A DNA stretch of 64,000 nt from assembly GCA_963693085.1 (NCBI GenBank), contig OY856409.1:522109803-522173802 (forward strand), given 5' to 3'. Shown here piece by piece: positions 24,507-36,034 of this stretch (its first letter is position 1; each line of letters begins with the position of its first letter). The position numbers were made by a program, and so were the translations under genes. This DNA comes from Alisma plantago-aquatica (lineage: Eukaryota; Streptophyta; Magnoliopsida; Alismatales; Alismataceae). The notes under the pieces are model-generated. The model was not told where the DNA came from. It ran no database searches and saw only the letters and a program-made list of their open reading frames with translations.

Positions 24507-25145
24507 GAGATCGACCATAAATATGTAGACAACTACATATATAACTATACAATGTGTGTATATACGAGTGGGGGAAAACCATGACACATGTATATATACA
24601 TAAACTATTATTTTTAAAGGTCACCTAAGCGATGCCTAGTCGCGCCTAGTCACAAGGCGTTCAGCTGGAATGCCATGCCGCCTTCACGCCTTGACAAGTA
24701 TGACTTACACAAATAACAAAAACTAATGTCTCCAAAATTTTACTAACCTTGATTTTATCATTCCATATATTCTTACTAGAATAATTATATAATTAAGGAT
24801 CTTGATATATGTTGTGAGTTAATTCATACTTTGACTTGTGGATATATTATTTTATGTTGATTGTTGGTTGGATTTCATGGAGATTTCCATCATAGATGAT
24901 TGATTCATATCAATTTGTGTGTTTATACATAAAGCTTATTGTATGCCAAAATATTCATACATAAATATACATACTTGTATAATAATAAGTTAATTGTTCC
25001 CATTATCGTGTCATGTCCTGCATTGTTGAAAATTGTGGTGCCTCTTAGTCTGTCGCTAAATCCATGCTCGTGTACATGTTCGTGTTTCCTAGGTTAGGAT
25101 CCAAGTGTGTTGCAAACATGAAAGACAAATTTAGCAATTTGGTAT
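24196..25145. other. CACTA 3' non-coding region with a (TA)n tract
   Basis: No gene is seen. It contains a pure TA microsatellite at about 24470-24503. A short perfect inverted repeat, aagcggcc...ggccgctt, lies at 24421-24441. Confidence 0.6.
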
Positions 25146-25480
25146 TTTTTGTCATTATAGCTATTTACGACGGAAAAAGAACGTCACTGTTGACCTTTGT
25201 GATCAAACCTGCTAGTCGTTGTTACTAGTATCAGCGACAAGATTGGGTGTTCGCAACTAGTATCAACGTCAGACATTTTATATAGTCGTTAAAACTATTA
25301 ACGACAAACTATATAAGTTGTCGTGATTTGTAATAGCGACGAACTGAAATTATTTGTCGTTATCTTTATTAATGGCAAGACCAATAACGACAGGACGCGA
25401 CAACTTTTTTTTTCATCGTTAATAGTTTTAACGACAAACTTATTCACGTTTACGACCAACTTTTTCCGTCGTTATTGTTA
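25146..25480. promoter_or_regulatory. Right subterminal repeats of the CACTA element
   Basis: A dense cluster of acgaca, cgacaac, gtcgtt and cgtcgtta motifs in both orientations, more than a dozen in about 330 bp. The matching cluster at the left end is at about 13990-14120. In CACTA elements such motifs bind the element-encoded protein and are needed for excision. The exact binding unit cannot be fixed by eye. Confidence 0.75.
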
Positions 25481-25495
25481 ACTTTTCCTGTAGTG

Positions 25496-25498
25496 TTG
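25496..25498 (+). repeat. CACTA TSD, right (TTG)
   Basis: TTG follows the terminal TAGTG at 25491-25495 and pairs with 13906-13908. Confidence 0.8.
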
Positions 25499-26774
25499 GT
25501 AAGAGAAAATATATACATACGAGAATAAGATAGGTCATAGTTATAATTAAACATCCAAAAAGATCATAAAACTATATTTTTATGGTATTGGTGAATGTAC
25601 TAATTGTCCATCCTTCCATATCTACTTTTCCTACATGGTTTCTAAAATACTAGAACTGCTGGTCAACATAATTAATTAACATCAACATCAAATAAAGAAA
25701 ATAAACAATAACAATATTATACTGAATCAGTAAGCAAAAATGTGTGCGCTGAAAAAGATACATGGGCATTAGTCAATTAAGGTTGAGTAGGTTATTGTAG
25801 ACGTGCAATACATCAAGCCTCATCCATTTGGTTAAAAGAAAATGATATTTGAATTGGAAGGTGGACAATGAAGATGATGTAGATAGAAGAGGATCCATGC
25901 TTTGCTTGTTTAGTGGACGCAGTGATTGATGTTTTGACCCTCATCTCTTCCCTCATAAAGTCATTTTGCCCTATAGAATCAAACCTATTGGACCTCATAT
26001 CTTCCCTCATGAAGATGCCGATTGGCAAGGTTTCACACATACCAGATCCACTTTGTTGTTTACATCTGCCCCTTCGCAAATTATCAACTACATATATTTA
26101 TATATTTTGTAATGTCAAATGGAAATGTAGCAAAGGGAAAATCATCTACAACGTAGCTACTTGTGATTACTTCCTCACCTAATCTTAATTTTCATCTAAT
26201 CCAAACACAAGCATCTTTGACGATAGTCACATCCTAGTTTGTTGAGTAATACAAAGATATATCGTGGCTATGCTTCCAACATGTGCATACATGGGTCGGT
26301 TGATGGTAAATAATACAACTTGTGTTTGCTGAGTGTGTGAAAACTACATTCTCCTATCAAATATAGCATCAAAGGTAAATGATGGGTCAAATATTGTTAT
26401 TCTCATTTTCCCTTGCAGCAACCATGAAATATGGGACAGTCATGTGCCTTTCTGAGATGTTGTTACATCTTTAAAGTAGTTCATTAAGTGTTTCATATAT
26501 CTTAATTAAAAAAGATGGCAATTGTAATTTTTGCGTTGAATTTACTCACCTTTCAAAAAAATGCATGCAATTTCAATGGATGGCTCATGCTTATTTCTAG
26601 CATTTTCCCATTATCTCTGTAATATTTTCTCCTAGAGGTTGAATATATTGTCTATCTGTTCTAAAATTATGCCTTTTGTTTCAATAATAGAAGCTTTAAA
26701 TTGCATATTCACATCTTAATTAGTTATGAGGTATCTTCTGTTGGAATGATTTCTTATTTACTCTAGAATACATA
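25499..26774. other. Gene-free spacer between CACTA and the LARD-like element
   Basis: Open frames at 25813-26079 (minus, 88 codons, with a repeated FMRE-(D/E)MR motif) and 25913-26182 (plus, 89 codons) are not recognisable and overlap each other, so neither is called a gene. Nothing else is identified. Confidence 0.4.
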
Positions 26775-26779
26775 TCTAG

Positions 26780-29700
26780 TATATAGACTCGATCTTTACA
26801 ATCAAATATTTACAAAATTTGCATCAGAAAATATAAACAATCTTTTCATACATACAATTTTCTTGAGTACATGATATTTTTTTTAATACATATACACTGA
26901 TTGCTAGAACATTGATAAATCTCATCTTCATCTTCTAACAGAGGACTATCTCATGCAGTCTCTTCTACATCTTCTTAGGTTACCTACCCATGAGTTCCCA
27001 TAAGGAACAAAAACCACATATGTGCCCCAATAAGGGAAACCGGGGTTCAAAAAAGCTGGTACAAAATCAATATTTGGAAAGTAAAATAATATGAACCTAT
27101 CTACAAAGAATTTATATGACAAAGTACATCCAAATGAAGAATATATACAAGTATCAAAAGGTAGAAATGAATTTTTCCAATTCAACAATAATCAATATCT
27201 AAAATTTAAAAATAGTCATTCAATTTTCAATAGATAGCAAATGTTAATGTCTATGTTGTTAGGGAAGCCATATATTCTCTTCATGAGAATGACAACACAC
27301 AAACTGCGTTTCTCAGTATATTGAGGGGCCTCATGTCCTTCTCTATGCGCAGAGTCATGGAAGTGTTATTCCACTAGATCATTGGGCACTAGCCTGCCCT
27401 TTTTGACGTTTAAACAATGTGCTATTATTTTTCCAGGATTTATTGTTGGTGGCTTTCAAGAAGGAAGGCTAAGGTTTGCAACAATTTCAAGCCAACCAAC
27501 CTATCTAATTATGCATGTAATCAATGCGGGAAATAACTTTTCAAATAGAAATGTAAATTTTATACCTTTGAATCAAAAGTATCAAACATGTGAAAATTCC
27601 AAGTATTGACTCCAAGGTATAATCAAGAGAGAGATCTACAATTTAGAAAAAACATTGATCACTATATGGCTTGGAATCATATATTGTTTGATTTTAATTT
27701 GATTTTGTCACATTATAGGTGATTCAAGGTGTTCATCTAGGACTCCCATTTTTTTTCCTTTCTAGGGTATCTAGCTAGGTTATACACAATCATATTTTCT
27801 TTATATTAGCTCCTTAAATATTATCCTCTCTCTAGTATGATACAATCCTATTTAGTAATTAGGATTTTTGATATGTTTACTTTGTGAGATACTAATTATT
27901 AGAATACCGCTATTTGAGAAATGTCGGTGTTTAAATTCCTTCAATTATTCATATATAACCAGGTTATGACTTATTATACTATTATTAGATTCCAATTACC
28001 TAATGAATACAAATATGCATTTAGTATGATTGTTTTAATGAGGGGGGTCATACAAGGTCATCCATCTATATATTTATACAAGGAGCCTTCTTATTTGTAT
28101 TCCATTTTTCATGGTATGTTTTATTTGAAATACGCCACAAATACATAGACATATCCACTTCATTCCCATTGAAAGCTAATTATAATTATACATATTCGTA
28201 TACCTTTGGCATTTTCACACATGATAAGAATAAAATTTGTATACATTCCAAGTTACTCAAGATATAGGTATCATATTTGCTTTTATATCCCCTTACTATT
28301 TAACATGTCATTTAACCAATTATTGCGTTATAAGGAATTTATGCCAAACTATATTTTTTTATATGGTAGCATGTGTCATGCAAGGTCAAATCAGAAATAT
28401 ATAATTATTTGCATTTATAATTACCATCAAATATGTACATGTGTGTGTGTTCGTCTAGGCTTTCTAATGCATACATATACGAAATTTTCATATTAATAGT
28501 TTCTTGAAAACTATATTACAATTCGTTCACTTATGAATGCATATATGTATTACCACTAATACAACAAACATTAAGGTATGATATCAACTAAGTCATCGTA
28601 TTATTATGCCCACATTCATTTATGAGATGAACTTTGATTTTTATTTAATCTATGGTATGGTATGTTGTATGATTCTCCAGAATTTTCAGGTGTATGGCAA
28701 TGATGGATCAATCAGTTGACCAATGTAGTTACTTGCTTTATATTAAGGTTTATAACCACATAGGTTATGCGGTGCCTTAGTGTTCTAAGCACAGGTCTAG
28801 AATAAATTCAGATTTATTTGGACTAAAAGACATACTTACTATGCATATTTATAATTAAATGGCCCAACACCCCACTCGTATTTCTGAATATTCTATTGCA
28901 TGTGTTGACGTTCCTGTTTGTTATGTAATAATTAGTTAGGTCTGAAATTTTGCAGGCTACATCGTATATTAGCATCTATATACCAATATAATTCATATTA
29001 TGTTACGAGTTCATTAAACTAGGGAGTATACTAAGTAGTTTATGCTTAATTAGCTCGTTATTACATCTTCTAAACTTCAGTTGTGTTTCTGAATTAGAAG
29101 TAATACAAGATTAATTGTTAATCTGCTTGAACTGAAAGACCTACCTTTAGGTTTCCAGATTTTGGAGCTGATCTGGAATTAGTGGTTTCTTGGTTGGATT
29201 CTCGTAGCTTGAGCTTATTTGCACCCATCCTTTGTATTCACTGAAGACAAACGGGAGTTCCCTAGTTGGCAGCGTCCTCGCCAGTCTGCCGCCCAGCCTA
29301 ACACCTACCTTATAGCTGGTCACGTTGTCCAAGTCGACTGGTTGTGCGGCTGCTGTGATCGAAGCAGGTGTAGTTGAGGTTAGCGAGGTCCCATGCTTGG
29401 GAGCGGTCTAAATGTCCATTCGGTCTAGATGTTCACTCCATCCTTGCCGATGATGTTGTGGAGTTTGCAGGTCATGGAGACTTAGATCGATTAAAGGTGA
29501 TGAGATGCTCGGATCCTGTGGTGCTGGCTGACAGCATGGTGAGGTGGAGTCTATTGTAGTCTGATGTGCACAGTTGCAGGTCGAGATTTCATGGGAGTCT
29601 GGCGGGATGGTGGCGTTGATGGCGGATCAGGTTCATAGGCCTATGGATCAATGCCACATCTGGCTTGCGCGGTTCGTTCTGGAGGTCTTCACAGTAGCCA

Positions 29701-30896
29701 TCAAGGTTTGATTTGCAGGTGATCGTAGCAGTATATGATGGGTCCTATGCTTTCTGTCCTCATCGACGGATGGTATTGTGGAGTTGCAGGTTCTGCGTGC
29801 AATTGCAGGCTGATATCGGGTGGTGCATCCATGCGTCAAGGACAGAGGAGAGGAGGGGAGTTTGGTGGCGTAGTTGCATGGACGATGGGGGGTGCTGCCA
29901 TAGCATTATATAGTACTAGGGTACTAGGGTTTAGCTCCTACAGATCTTGGAAGACGGCACAGAAGTTCTAACCTGGTTGAAGGTGGCGTAGGGTTTTGCC
30001 AGCGGTCTTCACGACCGTTTCCTCCTGTTCGCCAACATCAATGCACTGGCGTTTTGGGTTAAGCATTAAACTAGTCGGTGGCCTCAGTTTGGAAACACAA
30101 GGGCGCGATGGGAAGGGGGAGGGAATCCTCCGTGAATCTGGGTCCCATTGTCGGTGAAACCGTGCGTACAGGGAGCAATGACACGCTTTCTGGGGTTAGG
30201 CAAGCTTTGTATAGGACAACCAATCAGAATGCATTATCCTGTTCACTCATCTTTAAAACCCAACCCCTTAGAAACAATAAAGAGAGAGAACACAAATTGT
30301 CCACTGTAACACAATTTTATTAGATCCTATGGAATTTCTGTAGGTATAGAAAAGGTGTGTGGGGGGGGGGGGTTAGGGATGACCCGGTTCACAACTAGGT
30401 CAAATTGCATGTTTAGTGCAATTGAGTTTCCATTTTGTATAATTATTATAATTTTTCTTTTCCTATCAATTTTCTTTTTCTTGCCTCTCTTAAATCATAG
30501 GGCCGTTTAACCACCTATTTAATTGCTTTCACCTTAGCTCTCAAGGATATTAACTGCCCTGGTGTATGAGTCTAAGATAGGCTAGATCTATTAATCTCAC
30601 AATTACTTCCAATGTGGGTATCCGAATATTGATAATGTCTTTCAAATTGAGCTAAATGATATCACGAAGATAAATGAAAGGGCTATTTTTTAGATATCAA
30701 TAATGTAGGGAAACTACCTCATTTAGACACAAGGAATTCAAAAGTAGAAAAACTAGTATTCAAGAACAATATAATTGACCAAGAAAATTAGATAGGATTT
30801 AGAACGAGAGTTCAATTTGCAAATGAGATCAAATTTTGAGATGCTCATGTATTATAGCTCGAAATAGATTTAGCACTCAAATTTCAGTATGTTACA
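26780..30896 (-). repeat. LARD-like element LTR (3' LTR in its own orientation)
   Basis: Homologous from end to end to 32094-36029. Its outer edge is worn: tatatagactc here against tgttataaagactc in the other copy. It holds a GC-rich island at about 29150-30130 (repeated at about 34480-35480) in an otherwise AT-rich LTR. Short open frames in the island (29374-29559, 29713-29971, 30078-30323) lack recognisable domains and are disrupted differently in the two copies. It carries an extra ~177-bp segment absent from the other LTR. Confidence 0.88.
30201..30377. repeat. 177-bp segment present in one LTR only, bounded by GGGGTTAGG
   Basis: The left LTR has this segment between two copies of ggggttagg (30192-30200 and 30369-30377); the right LTR has a single ggggctagg at the same place (near 35500). 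The segment ends in a G run. It may be an insertion with a 9-bp duplication or ancestral sequence lost from the right LTR by deletion between direct repeats. No inverted terminal repeats are visible. Confidence 0.75.
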
Positions 30897-32093
30897 ACTC
30901 TCCACCCCATAAAGTGGATTTCGTCCTCGAAATCGGTATATTCTTGATCTAACCAGATACTATTCTCCACATGTTAAAAGGATTCAATTATAAATCTAAA
31001 GAGGCAAATTAACTATAATTTAGTGTCTTTTACTTTCCAACTCTAGGTTTTAAGGGTTCCATGTGACTCTAGTCTAAGACTTTCTACTTACTTGATTGTG
31101 ACTTAGCTCAAAAAATCATTGATAAAATTATGTGAAATCATATTTCTTTGTACATATAGTATTATAAAGAAAATAATTTTTCAGTGGATTTTTTTTTGAT
31201 GTAAAACAAAAATTGGCCAAAGTCAATGCAAGAACCAAGTCACAATCACATCATGTCTACATTTTAATTACAATTACTCCATCATCATGACTATTTGACT
31301 CATTTCTATGACAAATAAGGAGTCACCTAATAACATAGTGATGCCTAGTCCATATAATCCCTTTAGAGTCATGTACCCATGTCTACGTCAAGAATCAAAT
31401 TTGTATTACACCAAAAATAAACTATAGTCGTCATATTTATGTTTAAACTTCATCAAAATCTTACCAAATATAATTTTCACTCATCTTTATGTCACATATT
31501 ATTGGCTTAAATTTTAGGTATACTTCATTTATTTTTCATTTTTAGCGAGTAAATTTTTGTGTATATTATCTAAAGTTTTATGTCTTTGAAAAATTGGAGT
31601 TTCAAAAATCCAAAGACCCTAATATTTACCATTTAATTATGTTATTATGGATTTGAACACAAATTTTAGAGATTTTTTTTGCAATCATTTGTAGTTGTTC
31701 CAACTAAAGGGAAATTCCATGATACTTTACCAAGTTGTATACTTATATTGATAATTAAAATATTCTAAGGGCCTCATTCTAAATTTACATACATGTATTT
31801 TAAGAATTCTTCCTCAAAAGTAGCTTCAAATAACTCTATTCCTAGGGGAGTCCAAAAACTAGTAAACAAGCTAGGTATGTTTCTTGATTTTCTATTGAGG
31901 TACATGCCACACATTCTATTCTCTTAGTGTATCCCACATGTAGTCTAGATATATTCCAATATTTGAGCTGATGATGTTAGAATTTTGTAGTAACTATATT
32001 TTCTAATCTTGAACTATTGTGTTTGTGTTCCTAACTCAACCTAAATTTCACGAGACATTCATGAGTGCCAACGGTTTAAAGGCTCTGATACCA
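30897..32093 (-). other. Internal region of the LARD-like element
   Basis: 1197 bp of AT-rich, stop-dense DNA in all frames. No zinc knuckle, protease, integrase, RT or RNase H motif is seen. At its minus-strand 3' edge is the purine tract complement (30897-30908), and at its 5' edge the primer-binding site. Confidence 0.8.
32081..32093 (-). promoter_or_regulatory. Primer-binding site, initiator-Met tRNA (minus strand)
   Basis: ggctctgatacca is the exact complement of TGGTATCAGAGCC, which pairs with the 3' end of plant initiator-methionine tRNA. It directly abuts the LTR end (minus-strand ...ATAACA), so no spacer bases separate them. Confidence 0.93.
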
Positions 32094-35000
32094 TGTTATA
32101 AAGACTCAATCTTTATGGTCAAATATTTACAAAATTTGCGTCGAAAAATATAAACAATCTTTTCATACATACAATTTTCTCGAGTACATGGTATTTTTTT
32201 AATACATATACACTGAATGCTAGAACGTTAATGAATCTAAGATTCATCTTCTAACAGAGGGTTATCTCGTGCAGTCTCTTCTACATCTTCTTATGTCACC
32301 TGCCCATGAGTTCCCATAAGGAACAAAAACCACATATGGGCCCCAATAAGGAAAACTGGGGTCAGCAAAGCTGGTACAAAATCAATATTTGGAAACTAAA
32401 ATAATATGAACCTATCTACAAAGAATTTATATGAAAAAGTGCAAAATAATGAAGAATATATGCAAGTATCAAAAGGTAGCAATGGTTTTTTCCAATTCAA
32501 CAATAATCAATATCTAAATTTTGAAACTAGTCATTAGATTTTTAATAGATATCACATGTCAATGTCTATGTTGTTGGGGAAGCCATATGTTCTCTTCATG
32601 AGAATGACAACACACCAACTGCGTTTCTTAGTATACTGAGGCACCTCATATCCTTCTCTTTGTGCAGAGTCGTGGAAGCGTTATTCCACTAGATCATTGG
32701 GCACTAGCCTGCCCTTTTTGATGTTTAAATAATGTGCTACTATTTTTCCAAGATTTATTTTTGGTTGCTTTCAAGAAGGAAGGCTAAGGTTTACAACAAT
32801 TTCAAGCCAACCAACCTATCTAATTATGCATGCAATCAATGAGGGAAATAACTTTTCAAATAGAAATGTAAATTTTGTACTTTTGAATCAAAAGTATCGA
32901 ACATGTGAAAATTCCAAGTATTAACTCCAAGGTATAATCAAGAGAGAGATCTAAAATTTAGAAAAATATTGATCACTATATGGTTGGAATCATGTATTGT
33001 TTGATTTAAATTTGATTCTTTCACATTATAGGTGATTAGAGGTGTTCATCTAGAACTCTCATTTTTTCCTTTCTAGGATATTTAGCTAGGTTATACACAA
33101 TCATATTTTCCTTATATTAACTCCTTAATATTATCCTCTCTCTAGTATGATACAATCCTATTTATTAATTAGGATTTTTGATATGTTTACTTTGTAAGAT
33201 ACTATTTATTAGAATACCCCCTATTTGAGAAATGTTTGTGTTTAAATTCCTTCAATTATTCATATATAACCAGGTTGCGACTTATTATACTACTATTAGA
33301 TTCCAATTACTTATATGAATACGAATATGCATCTAGTATGATTGTTTTAATGAGGGGAGTCATATAAGGTCATCCATCTATATATTTATACAAGGAGACT
33401 TCTTATTCGTATTCCATTTTTCATGGTATGTTTTATTTTTAATACGCCACAAATACATAGACATATCCACTTCATTCCTATTGAAAGCTAATTATAATTA
33501 TACATATTGATATACCGCTTGCATTTTCACGCATGATAAGAATAACATTTGTATACATTCCAAGTTACTCGTGATATAAGTATCATATTTACTTTTATAT
33601 CCCCTTACTATTTAACACATCATTTAACCAATTATTGCGTTATAAGGAATTTATGTCAAACTATATATATTTTTATATGGTAGCATGTGTCATGCAAGGT
33701 CAAATCAGAAATATATAATTATTTGCATTTATAATTACCATCATGCACATGTGTGTGTGTGTTCGTCTAGGCTTTCTAGTGCATACATATATTAAATTTT
33801 CATATAGTTGCTGAAAACTATATTACAATTCGTTCACTTATGAATGCATATATGTATTACCTCTAATACAACAAACATTAAGGTATGATATAAGTCATCG
33901 TATTATTATGCCCACATTCATTTATGAGATGAACTTTGATTTTCATTTAGTTTATGGTATGGTATGTTGTATGATTCTCCAGAATTTTCAGGTGTATGGC
34001 AATGATGGATCAGTCAGTTGACCAATGTAGTTACTTGCTCTATATTAAGGTTTATAACCACATAGGTTATGCGGTTCCTTAGTGTTCTAAGCACAGGTCT
34101 AGAATAAATTCAGATTTATTTGGACTACAGACATACTTACTATGGACATAATTAAATGGCCCAGGCACCCCACTCGTATTTCTGAATATTCTATTGCATG
34201 TGTTTACGTTCCTGTTTGTTATGTAATAATTAGTTAGGTCTGAAATTTTGCAGGCTACATCGTATGCTAGCATCTATATACCAATATAATTCATATTATG
34301 TTACGAGTTCATTAAACGAGGGAGTATACTAAGTTGTATATGCTTAATTCGCTCGTTATTACATCTTCTAAACTTCAGTTGTGTTTCTGAATTAGAAGTA
34401 ATACAAGATTAATTGTTAATCTGCTTGAACTGAAAGACCTACCTTCAGGTTTCCAGATTTTGGAACTGATCTGGAAATAGTGGTTTCTTGGTTGGATTCT
34501 CGTAGCTTGAGCTTATTTGATCCCATCCTTTGTATTCACTGAAGACAAACGGGAGTTCCCTAGTTCGCAGCTAGCGTCCTCGTCAATCTGCCGCCCAGCC
34601 TAACACGGTAACACCTGCCTTACAGCTGGTCGCGTTGTCCAAGTCGACTGGTTGTGTGGATGCTGTGATCGAAGCATGTGTAGTTGAGGTTAGCGAGGTC
34701 CCATGCTTGGGAGCGGTCTAAATGTCCACTCGGTCTAGATGTTCACTCCATCCTTGCCGATGATGTTGTGGAGTTTGCAGGTCATGGAGACTTAGATCGA
34801 TTAAAGGTGATGAGATGATCGGATCCTGTGGTGCTGGCTGACAGCACGGTGAGGTGGAGTCTATTGTAGTCTGCTGTGCACAGTTGCAGGTCGAGATTTC
34901 ATGGGAGTCTGGCGGGATGGTGGCGTTGATGGCGGATCAGGTTCATAGGCCCATGGATCAATGCCATATCTGGCTTGAGCGGTTCGTTCTGCAGGTCTTT

Positions 35001-36029
35001 ACAGTAGCCATCATGGTTTGATTTGCAGGTGACTGTAGCAGGATATGATGGGTCCTATGCTTTCTTCCTCATCGACAGATGGTATTGTGGAGTTCCAGGT
35101 TCTGCGTGCAATTGCAGGCCGATATCTGGTGGTGCATCCATGCGTCAAGGACAGAGGAGAGGAGGGGATCGTTTGGTGGCGTAGTTGCATGGACGATGGG
35201 GGGTGCTGCCATAGCATTATATAGTACTAGGGTAGTAGGGTTTAGCTTCTACGAATCTTGGACGGTGGCGCAGGTGTTCTAACCTGCTTGAGGTGGCGTA
35301 GGGTTTTTCCAGCGGTCTTCACGACCGTTTCCTCCAGTTCGCCAACATCAATGCCCTGGCATTTTGGGTTGATCATTAAACTAGTCGATGGCCTCAGTTT
35401 GGAAACACAAGGGCGCCATGGGAAGGAGGAGGGAATCCTCCGTGAATCTGAGTCCCATTGTTGGTGAACCGTGCATACAGGGAGTGCTGACGCACGTTCT
35501 GGGGGCTAGGGATGACCCGGTTCACAGCCGGGTCAAATTGCATGTTTAGTGCAATTAAGTTTTCCGTTTTGTATAATTATTATGATTTTTCGTTTCCTAT
35601 CAATTTTCCTTTTCTTACTCTCTTAAATCATAGGGCCGTTTAACCACCTATTTAATTGCTTTCACCTTAGCTCTCAAGGATATTAACTACCCTGGTGTAC
35701 GAGTCTAAGATGGCTAGATATATTAATCTCACAATTACTTCCAATGTGGGTATTCGAATATTGATAATGTCTTTCAAATTGGGATAAATGATATCACGAA
35801 GATAAATGAAAGGGATATTTTCTAGATATCAATAATGTAGGGAAACTACACTCATTTAGACACAAGGAATTCAAAAAGAGACAAACTAGTATTCAAGAAC
35901 AATATAATTGACCAAGAAAATTAGATAGGATTTAGAACGAGAGTTCAATTTGCAAATGGGCTCAAATTTTGAGATGCTCCTATATTATAGCTCGAAATGG
36001 ATTTAACACCCAAATTTCAGTATGTTACA
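32094..36029 (-). repeat. LARD-like element LTR (5' LTR in its own orientation)
   Basis: Homologous to 26780-30896 but about 180 bp shorter, because it lacks the segment seen at 30201-30377. It ends tatgttaca at 36029, and the candidate TSD cctag follows. Open frames inside (for example 35079-35282 and 35258-35467) are copies of the GC-rich island frames and show no known domain. Confidence 0.88.
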
Positions 36030-36034
36030 CCTAG

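Larger units (their letters stand above)
13909..25495 (+). mobile_element. Complete CACTA (En/Spm) DNA transposon
   Basis: The left end reads CACTACAAGAAA and the right end is the inverse of CACTACAGGAAA, giving 12-bp terminal inverted repeats with one mismatch. The 3-bp TSD TTG lies at 13906-13908 and 25496-25498. Subterminal regions (about 13990-14120 and 25150-25480) carry many cgac/gtcg-core motifs in both orientations, as CACTA transposase binding regions do. Inside are a TNP2-type transposase gene and a second gene with a Transposase_24 domain, both sense and both damaged. At 11.6 kb the length is typical of an autonomous-type element, but this copy cannot make an intact transposase. 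A related helper elsewhere in the genome could still mobilise it, since the ends look intact. Confidence 0.93.
26780..36029 (-). mobile_element. LARD-like LTR retrotransposon, no coding region
   Basis: Two direct repeats of 4117 and 3936 bp flank 1197 bp of internal DNA. Orientation is fixed as minus by ggctctgatacca at 32081-32093, the reverse complement of the initiator-Met primer site, and by the complement of a purine tract (GGGGTGGAGAGT) at 30897-30908. Read on the minus strand the LTR starts TGTAACATACTG and ends ATAACA. Candidate 5-bp TSDs are tctag (26775-26779) and cctag (36030-36034), with one mismatch. No gag or pol motif occurs in the internal region, which fits a large retrotransposon derivative (LARD), though LARDs usually have internals longer than this. 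The LTR copies look roughly 90-95% identical by eye, suggesting an old insertion. Confidence 0.85.

Noticed and set aside
25813..26079. 88-codon minus frame with repeated FMRE-(D/E)MR
   Set aside because: Overlaps another open frame of equal length on the plus strand; no family was recognised, so coding cannot be supported.
29150..30130. GC-rich island in the LARD-like LTR as a host gene
   Set aside because: It is present in both LTRs, open frames are short and differ between the copies, and no domain is recognisable.
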